Source: Mimachlamys varia (lineage: Eukaryota; Mollusca; Bivalvia; Pectinida; Pectinidae). Taken from it: 64,000 nt of DNA. The DNA lies in contig OX392538.1 in assembly GCA_947623455.1 (NCBI GenBank), forward strand, positions 28,457,001 to 28,521,000, written 5' to 3'. Below the pieces are notes generated by a model. It ran no database searches. It was not told where the DNA came from and saw only the letters and a program-made list of their open reading frames with translations. Of this stretch, positions 9,691-24,000 are shown in pieces; position 1 is the first letter of the stretch; the number at the start of each line of letters is the position of its first letter. The translations under genes were made by a program, and so were the position numbers.

Positions 9691-12080
9691 ATGGAGTTTT
9701 GTATCATCATCTGCGCTATCTCGCTGATTGCGCCAGCATGTAAGTATGCTCTTTTTCTTATCTAGACATTTTTCATTATATTTCGTTATCGATGATATTT
9801 CAATACCAATACGATACAATGTTTAACGTTTTTGTAAATAATTTGTATTCGAGGTATTGAGAGTGCGCAAAATCACCAAAATGCTAACCTATTTAAATTT
9901 CATATGTTAAAATCAGTGACAAATCTCTATTTAGTGTTTGCATTTGGTCCATTGCAAAGTGCAATAACTTCATATTTGAATATGTTGTGTTGTTTTGCAT
10001 CGAATTTATCACACATCGTAAATTGCCAGGTTCAGTATTATTTAGTTCTTTTTAAGGGGTTTATTATATACAAGATAAAAGTTCTTAAGGGATAATTTAG
10101 TAAACCAGCCATTTTTTAATTCAACGAAAATACACATATTCGTACGTAAAACTCTGTATTTGATAAACAGTTACCACGTAGGCAATGCCCAGAGCAGTGA
10201 GTTTAATTACTACAGTTGTGGTATCGTACAACGCAACAAAAAATGCGTGCGTGCATCGTGCATACATCGTGCACACATCGTTCGCCCATGGTGCGCACAA
10301 CTGGGTGATCTAAAGATCTAGACTGTATGCAGAATGCAGCTTTCTGATTGGTTGATATTTTCTTTTCATACCTCTGAAAAAAAAATCTGAAAATAAAGCG
10401 AAAATGTGACGTCACGATGCGGCAATTGACGTTGCGTATTGATTTGTAAAAAAGAATCCGTTGTTAGGTCAATCAAAGTGTACATAAACATGTTTTAAAT
10501 TTGCAAAAATACCCCAATGAAACTAAAAAAAATGTCATCAATGCTTAAATAAAAACGAACGGAAAACATAGGATTTTATCAAAATATCGTTATGAATCGT
10601 TCATGAGGAATACATAACTGAACTGTTATGAAATAGTTTGTGAAATTAAAAAAAAAAAAAAAAAATTGCCCTTTTAAGACGTTTCTAACAAAGATAATAG
10701 TGTTCAACTTGAATCTATAAGCTCATTTAACAATAACAAACACTAATCAGCTGTATTATTACAATCAGTGGCTGGGGACTATGTTGCTCCAGGAGGCTAT
10801 GCTCCACCGCCAGGAAACTATATACCTCCGCCAGGAACAAAGACAAAGTGTTGTGATAATGCCGTCTTAATAAATGGACGATGTGTTTGTAAACCAAACT
10901 ACTACGGGGCTAGTACACATCCATGTGACAGTAAGTCAAATTTATGGTTTGATAGTAACAAATGTCTTGAAAACTTTTCTATAGCAAACACAATTCATAC
11001 CATTCTGTTTGAATTCGCATACCAAAACGTTCCTGTTTTTTCCTTCATCAATTATCTTATGGTGAATATTTGTATTGTGTATTATTATAAATCATTATCA
11101 TATTTATTGCCTTTTTGTATATCTGAGGATAGTATCGTTTTGGGGCGCTATATAGGATATTGTTAATTATGTTGTTTTTTTCTGATTTAATACGTTTCCA
11201 ACTGCATGAACGTCTTTTTTCAGAACCCTGTTGGGATAAATGTGGACGAAATACGTATTGCGATGTGAAAACATTCCGATGTTATTGCAAAAAGACATTT
11301 ATCGGCAATCCTTACAAGGGTTGTTATCGTAAGTACACTATAGCTTTTATTATTTTATCAGATATCTATTAGACAAGTAGGAATTTAATTTGCGGTATAT
11401 TTTAGTTTTAAGTTATCTATAAGCTCTCAATTTTATTTGGTTTTGTTCGGTTTTATATCATATTAAAAGTTAAGGTAGCAATCGCAAATTTCATAATGAA
11501 ATTTTGTTATCGTTACTTCGTAATAACTGGAAATTCGATATGACGTGTTTCCTTGCTACCACGATGAGCCCTGTTTGAGAAGCAATGTACATATCCCTTA
11601 ATCTCTCCTTGAGCCTTTTCGTTTTAAGTTTTGACTACAAAAACAAAATGCATGATATATAGCGATATTGTACTTCGACATTGGAAGTTTGTAATCGCTA
11701 TTTCTTTATAAGGACTGGATTGATCTTTCTCGAATTTCATATGATATTATTGCAGGAAAAAAACAAAATGGTTGACTGGTGATAATGTTGTTTTTTTTAT
11801 GAACTGAATGCACCTTGTCAAATTTGATATGCTGATTTGTTATGGTTTCGTTTCTTTTAAATTTTTGTGACATTTAAAGAACAAATGAGTCTAAAACAAT
11901 GGTCGGAGCCAACATTCATTTTCAATCTCGATTTGTTTATAAGTGAATATGCACGTTTTGATATTCGTTTTGCAGTTCCTTGTTACGGAAAATGTGTTGA
12001 AAACGCCTATTGCAATAAAGATACCAACCAATGTGTTTGTAACAAAGGACTCGTCGGAAACGGTGCAGTGTTATGTCACA
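9691..12080 (+). other. Gene 1 N-terminal region (exons 1-4)
   Basis: Exon 1 encodes the signal peptide and ends in phase 1. Exon 2 gives AGDYVAPGGYAPPPGNY and IPPPGTKTKCC, a Pro/Gly/Tyr-rich stretch, then a 5-Cys module ending NYYGASTHPC. Exons 3 and 4, 105 nt each, encode complete six-Cys EGF-like modules (PCWDKCGRNTYC... and PCYGKCVENAYC...). Intron 1 (1.03 kb) holds an A17 run near 10,651 and a small ATCGTGCATAC-type repeat near 10,250. Both flanking boundaries match GTAAGT donors and pyrimidine-rich acceptors. Confidence 0.8.
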
Positions 12081-15000
12081 GTAAGTTGGAACTTTTGATA
12101 AGCACAAGTCTACAATTTATGTTTGTATATAGATACGCATGCAGACAATGTTAATATGGTTTTCGTAACAAGTCAAACCTCTGAATACAAAACCTATGTA
12201 GTCTTGTCAGTCAATATTAATGATTTACTATCACATGAAGATTACGCATCAAACAGTTGTGTGGTGTACATTTTCTGTCGTTTTTTTGTATTTTATTTAC
12301 GTGATTTATAACTACATTCAAACATTTTGTCTCCAGATGTCCTCTATCTTTCTTTTACCTATGTACTATCTACGTCGTTGTTTTATAGAGCGAGGCGTTG
12401 TGTCACTTACGCAAACTAGCTATACTGTTTCGGAAAGCGTAGGTCAGTTACAAGTTGAGGTCGTACGAAAGGAAAGTAATGAAGGCATTGTAACTGTGAC
12501 ATATGAAACTACGGATTTGACTGCTACATATGGGTCCGACTACTCCGGCAATAAAGGTGTCCTGGTCTTTGGTAACGGCGAAAACACGAAATACATCACC
12601 TTTTACATTATCAACGATAAGGTAAATTATCATTTTTTTCTATTTAACTATTTTAAAAGAAATATTAACAATTCGAAAGTCATGTATACTTCTTCAACAC
12701 ACCCTAGGTTGCTTCAATTGGTTGTAAAAGCATAAATTAAGGAGAACGATAGAATGATGTTAATTTATGGATTATAATCAAGATTATTCCATTTGGTGCT
12801 AAAGTTTTCTGCGAAAAAGACTGCAGTGTAAATTCTTAAATATTGAAATTATACTTTTCGGGTTCATATTACAACAGTAACGGCATACAAAGATAGCTTT
12901 AGTTCATACTCTTAAATGTTTTTTTTGTAGAATACACAGAACAAATATAATAACAAGTTTGTCTCAACAGATATTTGAACAAGCCGAAAAGTTTAGGGTA
13001 ACGCTGGTGACTGTTAGTGGAAACGGCGTACGGGAAACCCCATTCGAAGCTGTGATCACAATCACAGACGACGACAGTAAGGATATTTTATATGCATATC
13101 GTCATACTTTTGACAAAGCTAATTTGCATGCGAAGTATTTTTGCATCAGCTTTTAAACAGATAAGCGATTGTAACTTTCCACGGAAGAGTTTTTGATTTT
13201 GTTCTTGCTTTTTTTGATGGTCGATTTATTTTAAAATTTTGTTTTGCTTATATGAAAAATATGTGTTTTACAGAAGCATGTGGTGGAATATGTGGACCTT
13301 ACTCGCATTGTGATGTTCCGTCCCAAAAGTGTGTCTGCGATTACGGATATATTCTAGATCCCTATCATGGTTATCACGGAGGATGTATCAGTAAGTTGTC
13401 TTTTTCCATAATGTTTTGCTTAGTTGGTCTTTCTATCAATCGCACACTTTTGATGTTTTCACTCCAACGATTAGTCAATTAGTTGTAATGGTTTTGTTTG
13501 TGTTTTTTCGAAATAAAATATGTATATGAAACTTGTTTTCTATTATAATATAGAACCATGTGGAGGACGATGTTGCGCTAATGCATACTGCAATAAAGAG
13601 GACAATAAATGCTACTGTAACAAAGGATATTATGGAGTACCAACAATTAAATGTTACAGTAAGTAAAACTATTTAATAACGAAACCGATTTTGTCCATTT
13701 AATTGAATTTTTGACATTTTAAAAAATTTAATTAAAGTGTCTCTATGAAGTCAATAATCACTTTTCTTATATGACTATAACATTTCCTAGGAAATACATA
13801 TTTAGCTTTATTGAATTCCGACTTGTATTGACGGCCCTTCTACATTAAATTCGAAATTTTGGATTCCCACCTTTTGGCCCCTAGCATCACTGAAAAGTCC
13901 TAGGAGGACAAAACAGCGGTATACTGTATATATTACTAGATTTTAAACGGTACAACATGTGTGTGTTACGTCATCTTTGAAAACCTTTTCGTTATATTAA
14001 CAGGGCCTTGTAAGGATGCATGCAAGGAAAATGCTTCCTGTGGAAAGTACAACAGATGCTACTGCAATAAAGGATTTTACGGAAATCCATATGTTGGATG
14101 TTATCGTAAGTAGTTTACCAATGTATGTGAAAATCACTTCTTCTTTGGTCCGTTCTTGCAGTTGAGATAGATGATAAATGTTTAAGTAAAGTTGACATTC
14201 TGTTATATAGATGTTTGTTCACAGAAGTATCGTTGGACACGTTGTGTTCCTCTGATTTCATCAAAAATAATGTCAATGCCTTTTTATGTTCACAGCACCA
14301 TGTCACGGTCGTTGTAAAATTAATGCCAAATGCGATATTCCTTCCCAAAGATGTGTTTGTCAGGATGGATTCTTCGGCGACCCTTACAAAATTTGTAACA
14401 GTAAGTATAAATGTATACGTTCTACATTATACCATATTTGTCTTACAATGTTTTCGAATTCAGATTAATTTAACACTTGTGTACACAATCTTACAGTATC
14501 GTAAGATACATATTTGACGTTTGGTAGTATACCATATATGCTTAATATTCAATACAACGTGTGTACACGTTTAACCTGTAAATTAATCTTACAGAAGCTG
14601 GTAAGGTTTCAATAGAAAGTCCTACCTATTCCGTAAAAGAAAATGACGGCGTTGTCCAAATAACAGTGATACGAACAGGATCAACCTATGGCGCTTTTTC
14701 CGTGAAATGGGAGAGCCATGACATCGATGCTAAACAGGGTATTGACTACTTTGGCAAATTTGGATACATCTACTTTGTTCAAGGACAGACATCCGTAACT
14801 TTCGATATCCAAATCTACGTCGACTCGGTAATTTTTTTTATATTTGTTTGATAGATTGATTATTGCGTTGAAAATGAATAAAACAACTAATGAATAATAA
14901 AGAATATATAATTCATTTATTCTCTGTTCAAACAAATAATATCGGTACTATCCTATACTATTCAAATGCTGTTAGTTTGATTATAATGACATAATTGTTT

Positions 15001-18000
15001 CAGTCATTGTGTTATATTCATGTTTGAAATTCATGCTTGAAATTTGTCTTTTCGTTTTTTTCATGTTTTATCAAACAAACTTTCCTCAGTATTTTAGAAG
15101 CCCATTATTCATCAAATATTGCAAACTAAACGTATTAACCAATATTCTTAACAGAAGATTAGGAAATGCATATACATGTCACATTTCAACATTGTTAGTA
15201 TCTTTTAGGTACTAACTTAGTTTTACACTTTTGACGAAATGCGTATAACATATATGCGTTAGATTTGCAGGAACATGATTTTCGGCTTTTCAAGCAGACA
15301 ACAATGAATACAATTTGTTTATAGATCTATGAAATAGACGAAACCTTCTCTGTGTCCCTGACGCAAGTAATCGGTGATGCAGCACTTGGTGATGTTCTCC
15401 AGACAATTGTCACAATTGAAAATGATGACCGTATGTATTTAAAAAAAAACTTCTTTTCTTACCTATGCCAATGTTAATTCTGCTGACAATAAATATATAT
15501 ATATATATGTAACGAACGTAATATATTTTGGAAAAATCGATTTTTGATACATTGATTTATTTTTCAAGAAATTAAATGTGAAAAGAGTCCAACATTTTAA
15601 AGTATAATATTACATTCAGGTTTGGTGTCTGATTTTCTGTACATAGATATTGAAGTATAAACTACTTTAAAATAGTTGGTGCGATTACCCAAAAATACCC
15701 TGTCTAGTATACCTTGTTTGGAAATGTTATCGTAAATGGTATTGTATTATTTACACGGTTTTGTTGAAATTATCTAACAAATTCAATAGATGTTTGTATC
15801 AACAAACAAAACCTGTATGTATGAAAGGATGACATTGTTGTTTGATGTAAAGTATCAGATTGAGACCACATGAAATAAAATATGAAAGGAGTCATCAAAG
15901 ACATGTTTGCATTCGATATTATACTTAACATTTTGTATGTACAGTTGCGTGTGGTGGACCCTGCAAGCCATTCTCTCAATGTGACATTCCTAGCCAGAAG
16001 TGTGTCTGTATCAAAGGGTATATACCAAATAACTACGGAGGTTGTTCATGTACGTTTTTGTGCTAAATTTATCTCATTAAATGTAAAAATGCTTATAATG
16101 TGAATAGACCTAACCCATATAACCTTATAAGATATAGGCAAAATATAATCAAAGGAAACTTTAACACAGATATCGTTTAAAAGAAGTACAAGACAATCTG
16201 TTCAAGATAACATATCTCATATCCTATTATATTCGATTTCATTTTCAAGTAAAGGGAAGTATTTGCTCAGTAGCAATTCTAAAGCCTGATAGAGACAAAG
16301 TAAAATGACGATTGCTTGTGACACTGCGAATGGTCAATTTAGACAATATACTTTGATAATATTAATTTGAGAATAACACTTTAAGGAAAATTGATAATAA
16401 GCGTTGTTCAGTTGATATAGTGTGGGCAAATACATTACTTTGTATTTTATGGTTACAGTGCCTTGTGGAGGAAAATGTTGTGCTAATGCTTATTGCGATA
16501 TTAGTGCCAACAGGTGTAAATGTAAAACTGGGTACATCGGTATAGGAACATGGAAATGCTCCAGTAAGTACATGTGTTTTCAAGCCTATGTAAGCTAGTA
16601 TTTGTCTTCGTGTGCATCGTTGACGAATTAAGAAGTATATGGTGTTGCGAAATATGATGTTTTTGATATACGTCGCTATTGTCGTCTTAGTCTTATTGTT
16701 TTAGCAATTTCTTTATATAATTCATAATCGTCGTTATAAGAATATCTTAAATATACAAGACAAACTCTGATAATGGTATGTTCAAATTAATCAAAATGTT
16801 CTTTTATTTTTAGTTTAAAAACTGTACTGCTTACGTCTTTGTGGTATTAAAGGAAATTATTTTTTTCTTTTCATTTAAAAGAACCCTGTGATGATGCCTG
16901 CAGAAAATATTCGTATTGCGGCAAAGATAATAGGTGTTATTGTAATAAAGGATACTACGGGAATCCATACAGAGACTGTCACTGTAAGTATGCTTGATGA
17001 AATGCATTAACTTTAACTCATTTCTGTCAAATTAGTGTTCAAGATCAGTTAAATTAGGTTTGCGTATGAGTTGACATGCTGCATTTTAATGATAGTGACA
17101 GTGTTAATCTGTTAAAATTTTTTATATATTTTACAGTGCCGTGCTATGGTCGATGCAAAGCCAACGCCGCATGTGATCTCTCACGCCACAGATGTTATTG
17201 TAAAGATGGATATTACGGTGACCCCTTGAAAGGATGTACAAGTAAGTATACAATTACTCTTGACTGTTTAAAGATAAATGATTCAGATTATAGGCGCCAT
17301 GGTTATCTTTGCCTTAGTGTATTTTATAATTTAGCTGAAGTTAATTACATTTATATATAAAAGCAAATAATTTTACAGCGAAAAGATATATGCATACTGT
17401 TCATTGTTTTGATGTTCGAGGGGGCCTTTTGATAATAAGTACCTTAAATATACAGGTCCCGGGTCTTTCGTGTTTACCAAGACCACCTACACTGTGAAGG
17501 AAAATGTCGGAATCGTCCACGTAACAATAAGCAGAGTTGGATCGAGTTCACAGGGCGTCACTGTTTATTGGAGAACTGAAGAAGGAAGCGCAAAACGAGA
17601 CATCGACTTTTTGGACAGAAGTGGGCTCCTCTATTTCAAAAGCGGTGAAACTACAAAGTCTATCCCCATTCATATCCTCGACGATAAGGTAAATCATAGT
17701 TTAAAAATCTTCCACTTGCTTTTAGAGCTGCATTGTTAAATTTTATATTTCATTACATTTACATTGAAAATTACGTTTTTTTTCGCCTTTCATTTGTAGC
17801 CCACTATCATCAGATGGTTGGCTATTCAAATCGCTCTTCGTCCGTGATCCGTCCGTCTTTAGACAATTCATGCTATCGCTATTGCTTGAAAAGTACTGAA
17901 TGGATCTTTCTCTAATTGCATATGTAGATTGCCCATGATCCTTAGTTGCGCCCTGAAGATTTTGGGACTGATCGGAAAAAATGGCTGAAAGGCAGACATC

Positions 18001-21000
18001 TTGGATTTTTACCAAGTTTTTAACAGTTTGTTATCGATATTTCGTGAGAAGTTCTTGATGCATCTTACTCAAAATATTTCTTATGTAGGTTCCCCTTTGT
18101 GCCTTCTTGTACTCTATTGATGTTAAGACGTCTTGAGCAGTACTGGATAGATCTTTTCTATTCTGTCCCTATTTGTGCATGGTCTAATTTTGGACTGCTC
18201 CAGAGGAAAAATGTGGCCGCCAGACGGCCAACTTGTATGTGGACTATAAACGTAAATTATGGTTATCTTTTCAAAAAATACAAGATGGATTTGGAATTTA
18301 GAAGTGATTAGAAAAAAATAAAACTCCTAAAAGAGACCTTGTTTTAACTAGTATTAGTTGCCAGGAGAAATTCATAGAACTAAGATAAATACATAAATGA
18401 AAGTTAAGATAAGAAGGGATAAGATCCACTAGGAACGAATGAAAAATCATCGATGGTGGGCGCCAAGATCTGTGGGATCTCTTGTTTAACATACAGGATT
18501 AATTTGCAATTCGAGAATAACTCTTTATCGAGTGTTAATAAATTCGTTTAATAACTTAAACAGGGTATCGTCGCCGACTGACAGGTTCATCATCGACACA
18601 AATCTGTAGGTCATTTAATGACAATGTGTTGAGCATGCATACATTTAGATTAAATTTGTTAAATAATTAAATGTGTTCTAGATGTAATAAAAACTATCAT
18701 GTACAGGGATGTTAATGCAGAATAAAGTGTCTTTATGTTTTTGATAATATTTTAATTAACAGTGTCGTTTTTTGGGCTTTCGGATATTTTAATTAGATTG
18801 TTGGAGAATGAGTTTTCCTTCAAACTTGCGATTGATATTTGTATGAATATATTCAGGTGTACGAGACAAAGGAGTCATTTACTGTTAGTTTGATATTAGC
18901 AAGTAAAGGAGGTGATTTAGGAAAAGTTGTGACAGCCACAATTATTATCGAGGATGATGACGGTAAGTAGTATGTATTAAATGTACCTTTAATCAAACAT
19001 CTTTTCAATTAGATATCAAATATTCATAAGACAAAGGAGTCATTTACTGTTAGTTTGATATTAGCAAGTAAAGTTTAAATTAATATCCATATATTTCATT
19101 TATTCAAAGTTTTGGTTTGTTTTCAAAATGATGTTGCGTTTTAATATATATAATTAACACTTGTTATGTAATTGTTTCATGCAGATGCTTGTGGTGGACC
19201 ATGTGCAACTTATTCCCATTGTGATTTACGTCTTCATAAGTGTGTTTGTAACAAGGGATACTTGTATGATTCCGTTTATGGAGGATGTGTTCGTACGTAT
19301 TATTTGACAATGTAAATTATATGTTATAAGATATATGTAATATAGAGCCAACTTCAACTTGAAAAGTATTTATAACGAATTTCAAATAGAATGATTTCTC
19401 CTTTGTTTCTGTCATAAAAGTAGCCAACATTATGGCATAATATCAGATAATGCCGTACCTTGCAGCGCCATGTGGTGGAAGATGCTGTGTTAACGCATAC
19501 TGTGACAGTCATTCCAATACATGTAAATGTAAAACAGGATACCTTGGGATCGGAACTGTAGCCTGTTATAGTAAGTTATCAGAATGTATATGTATACCCT
19601 TTAACAATAACAAATGTTGAGATTTTAATCGATATGTGACACCATTTTGATTCAATAGATTTCTTTTAGAGAAATTATCTGCAAGCAATATAAAATATTT
19701 TTCTATATTTTGATATCATGGTAAGAAATGTTAGGTCCATAGAAGAAATATATCACTGTAGATAAACATGGTAAGATCTTTACAGTGATGTACTGTATAG
19801 TCGAATAATTTGTAAGCAAAGCAGACTCAGCATCTATATATCAGTGAAGTCAAGGGTGCTTATATTGCCCATACACTTATTGGCCTTCTTAAAACCAATT
19901 CTACAGAACCATGTCAAGGCTTATGCAAAGCAAACGCTGAATGTGGACCTGACAACAGATGTTGTTGTAGGAAAGGTTACTATGGAAACCCTTACGTAGG
20001 ATGTACACGTAAGCAAAATCTAAGATATTACTGATATCGAATTATAAAACATATTATGCGCAATCTTTAAAATGAAAGTATATCTCTGATTCATAATTCA
20101 ATTTTAATATAACTGTTAACAAATAATGTAAAATTTTCGAGAACAAAAGTATTAAAAAAGACAAAGCGGTGTTTGTGAAAGATTTTAAAGCTAATTAATT
20201 CAATTTTTAAGTTTAATTTTTAAAGTGTCATCATAATACTTTAATCCCATCATACATTATTTCGGAGTAATTTTGCCATTTAATATGACGTAAACATTCA
20301 TCTCTTAGACAATTCTACAATAATGATAAAAAAATGTGTGATTTATAGTACCATGTAGAGGACTGTGTAAGGCCAATGCTCGATGTGATATCCCCTCCCA
20401 GCGATGCCAATGTAATCATGGATTCTACGGTGATCCACTCGTGGGATGTGGCAGTAAGACTTTTAATATTCAAAGTAATGTATTATTCAAGAAAACAGGT
20501 GCTGTGGTTTAAAATTTAAATTTACATACACAATAAACATAAAACTTAGTAAACAAACTACGTGTTGTTGCTCAACTATAATTCAGTAATCGATACACCA
20601 TACCTAACATAAATATGTACCACATACAGCTGTAAACGAATCGTCAATGTGTTCGTTGTTTTTCCCTCTATAGGAGCAAGTGGATTTCAGTTCGCGAAAC
20701 CCACTTACGAAGTCAACGAAGACGCGGGTTCAATAACAGTGACAGTAAACAGGATCGGATCTACACTGGGCTTTGCGAGTGTGACGTGGCTCACAAAGAA
20801 TTTGTCCGCCGACCACCCTAATGACTTCCTCAACAACTATGGGGTCATATACTTCGCGCATGGCGTTTCTTCACGGACTATCGAAATTCATCTCGTTGTC
20901 GATAAGGTAATATTCCTGTCCGGATTGAGTACATTTCACGCAGGTTTAATCGCTTGATTTCTAAATTGAGATAATAATAATAAAGAAACCTAATTGAAAT

Positions 21001-24000
21001 GTTCCAACAGATTAATAAATTAAATATATTATGTATTAACTTAAAATAATCTGCCATTAACCTTTCAACTCAAGTGGTACATAATTTTAAGTAGGTATTA
21101 GTCAGTAATAAAGACAACTTGTTTTGATGTGATGAATAAAAGTGACATAATTGTGTAGTTTGTAAATGGTGCTTCGTAATAATTTGTAGGTATATGAACA
21201 AAACGAGAAATTCCAGATTGTTTTGACAAAGGTGTTCCCAAGGGGTGACCTTAGCGGTTTGACAACAACTACTGTTACTATCATAAACGACGACAGTAAG
21301 TGTAATCTTTATTTCGAGAATATATGTATTATGCTGCAATGGAAACAGTCGAAACTTCTTAATATGAAACTTGTTTCATGCCAAAAGGACAAACAATTGC
21401 TGCGTTACATACATTTTATCAGAAAAGTGCCTTTGTACGTCTGAACACACCATATGGATTTTTTAATGTATATGTTAGTTTACCATTGGGCTTAATAATG
21501 GAACCTTCATGTTTTCGTTAAACTCGTTAAAAAGGTTTGAGGCGTTTATTAAACATAATAATCGAAGGGAAACTAATATATGTGACTAATGAATGCAATA
21601 ATAAATAAATATAAGCAATTGTATTTAGTGTATAAAGAAAATGAATCGACCGACGCATATACATGCTTTGTTAAGCCTTGAATACATGTAAAACTACACC
21701 GTAGACTAGTTTAATTTTAATTATCGATTTTTAATTAAACTTCATATTAACAAAACTAAATTCTGACAATGAAATTGGGAAATGATTTTGATATTTTTAT
21801 TTACTCCACAGAACCTTGTGGAGGACCTTGTAAAATCAACGCTCACTGTGACGTACCATCTCAGAAATGTGTTTGTAACAAAGGACACATTCTGTGGCAT
21901 GGAGTATGTGGCCGTGAGTATCTATGTTCTTATTTTAGATAAAGTGAATAAATGGACCTACGTGTAATTATCTGTATACCATATCCAATAGACCAACTCA
22001 AAACTAAGTTTGAATATATTGTTCTTGCCTCTACCAAAACTAAATTCTTTGCTTTCTTATATTTTGAATTGAACACCTTAATTATAACATTGATATGATT
22101 AATGATATCATTAACATTGATTTTTTTTATCTTTAGTTCCATGTGGTGGAAAGTGTTGCGCCAATGCGTACTGTAGTGTCAAGGACAATCAATGTCATTG
22201 CAATTCCGGGTACATCGGAACTCCAACACAGAAATGTTACAGTGAGTAAATGTTAATGTCCGTTAAGGATCGCTTTGATAGCACCAAATTAAAGATTGAA
22301 AATGATACTTATCAATTTGCTTGGCCATGCAAGTATCATATTTGTTTTTATTGAAAATCCCATCAGGTTTGTGCATTATCAAAACGTGAACATCAGTTGA
22401 TCAGTGTTTATCATATGCCAAATGTCAACACCAAAAACCATTTCTGCAATTTTGTTACGCAAACTAATTGAATCTCTTTTTAAGCAACCATTGAATTGTT
22501 TATGCAACGAAAAAAATAGACAGAAAATATATCCATCGTGCATTTTAATGATATAAAGTAAGTGTTTTTGAGACGATACTCTGTAATACAACACACACAA
22601 TGCCGCCAGTTGTCATGTTCTATAGCAGGCTTTTGAACTATTTTTCATTTTCTGACAGTCCCATGTAATAATGCCTGTAAAAAGTTTGCCTTCTGTGGAA
22701 AAGATAATAAGTGTCATTGCAAGACAGGCTATTACGGAAGTCCCTACGTGTCTTGTCATCGTAAGTATACTTGCATAATAAAAATATTTCTATAATACTG
22801 ATGGTATCACCAATGTGTATACTTCATGATATTTCTTTATTTTATATATATTTATATACAATTTCCCTTTTTTCGCACCAATAAATTGTTTTCCATTGAA
22901 GACATTTGATAATAACTTATACATGTCTGTTGGATGTTTTACTAGCATTCATAAAACCTCGAAAATGTGGAAGCAATATCCTCTTTTGTCAAATAAAAAG
23001 TCTTAAATATATAACTCAATCTCATCATTTTTCACATTGTTGTCACAACAGTTCCTTGTCACGGGCTGTGTAGACAGAACTCAGAATGTAACCTCAAGAC
23101 CCATCAGTGTGTTTGCCTCCCGGGATTCTTTGGCGACCCGAAAGTTGGATGTAAGGGTAAGTGACCTTTTACATTTTCCTTGGTCTATGTGTTGAATATG
23201 TAATATAATACGTTTGCTACGATCAATTAATTAATTGCTGTAAGATTTTCAGTTGCTTTTATGTTTTGCAGAGCCAAGCAGATTTATTCTCGCTCAATCA
23301 AGCTATGCTGTAAAGGAGAGCGCAAATGAGCTAGTTGTAACAGTTAATAGGATTGGCTCTAGCTCTGGATTAGTAAAGGTTACCTGGAAAGCTTCGGATA
23401 TAACGGCAACAAGCGGTCATGACTACGTCAACACCGGAGGAATTCTTTACTTCAAAGACAAGGAAACCTCTAAGACTATTTCCATTCATATTATTGACGA
23501 CAAAGTAAGTAAATCACTAGAATTATTATAATATGCATGTATTAAATGGGTAACAGTTTTTAACAAATTTATTAAAATATCATTGGGCTAAGCGTGAACA
23601 TGCTGAATTGGATTCACTTTCAGAGTGGGTTAAATCTATCAGGTCCTCTATTCAGAAAAGAATAAGCAGTTAGCGATACAAAATGAAAACTAAACACAAG
23701 CCGGTCTTTCTTGACCCGATGTTCGAACAGCACTAAACGACCTACATGACAAGTCCATCAAAACATTTGATTTTTCCACCCTGAACATTACCAAACCATA
23801 TGCCAAACTGAAAGAACGTCTTCGGTCTCTCATTATGAGAGCTTTCTTTTCCAAGAAAGGTGAACGACGATGCAAAGACATGGTTGTGAGCTATCTTGGG
23901 GCATACTTTGTGAAAAACACAACAAAGCTAGGTTATGCTATACTGAGGAAGATATAGTATGAATGATTGAATTCCTGGTTGCCAATATCTTTGTTGAGTT

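Larger units (their letters stand above)
17456..20453 (+). other. Gene 1 cassette 3: Calx-beta + four EGF-like modules (exons 17-22)
   Basis: The Calx-beta domain is split over exons 17 and 18 by the 1.17-kb intron 17, which is filled by an interspersed repeat. Motifs are TYTVKEN, DIDFLDRSGLLYFKSGE and IIIEDDD. EGF-like exons 19-22 are 108, 105, 102 and 105 nt. Exon 20 has GGRCCVNAYC, and exon 21 has an unusual CCCRKGYYG, so two neighbouring modules have seven cysteines. Intron 18 repeats part of exon 18. Confidence 0.85.

Noticed and set aside
12220..12735. 171-codon frame starting MIYYHMK upstream of the first Calx-beta half-exon
   Set aside because: Its first part is intron; the real exon starts at 12,389 after TTTTATAG, consistent with the 233-nt length and phase of the other four Calx-beta first exons. 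The same applies at 35,647 and 63,195.
14215..14517. Overlapping frames around exon 10
   Set aside because: One frame reads the EGF exon out of phase; only the frame giving PCHGRCKINAKCD fits the module and its splice phases.
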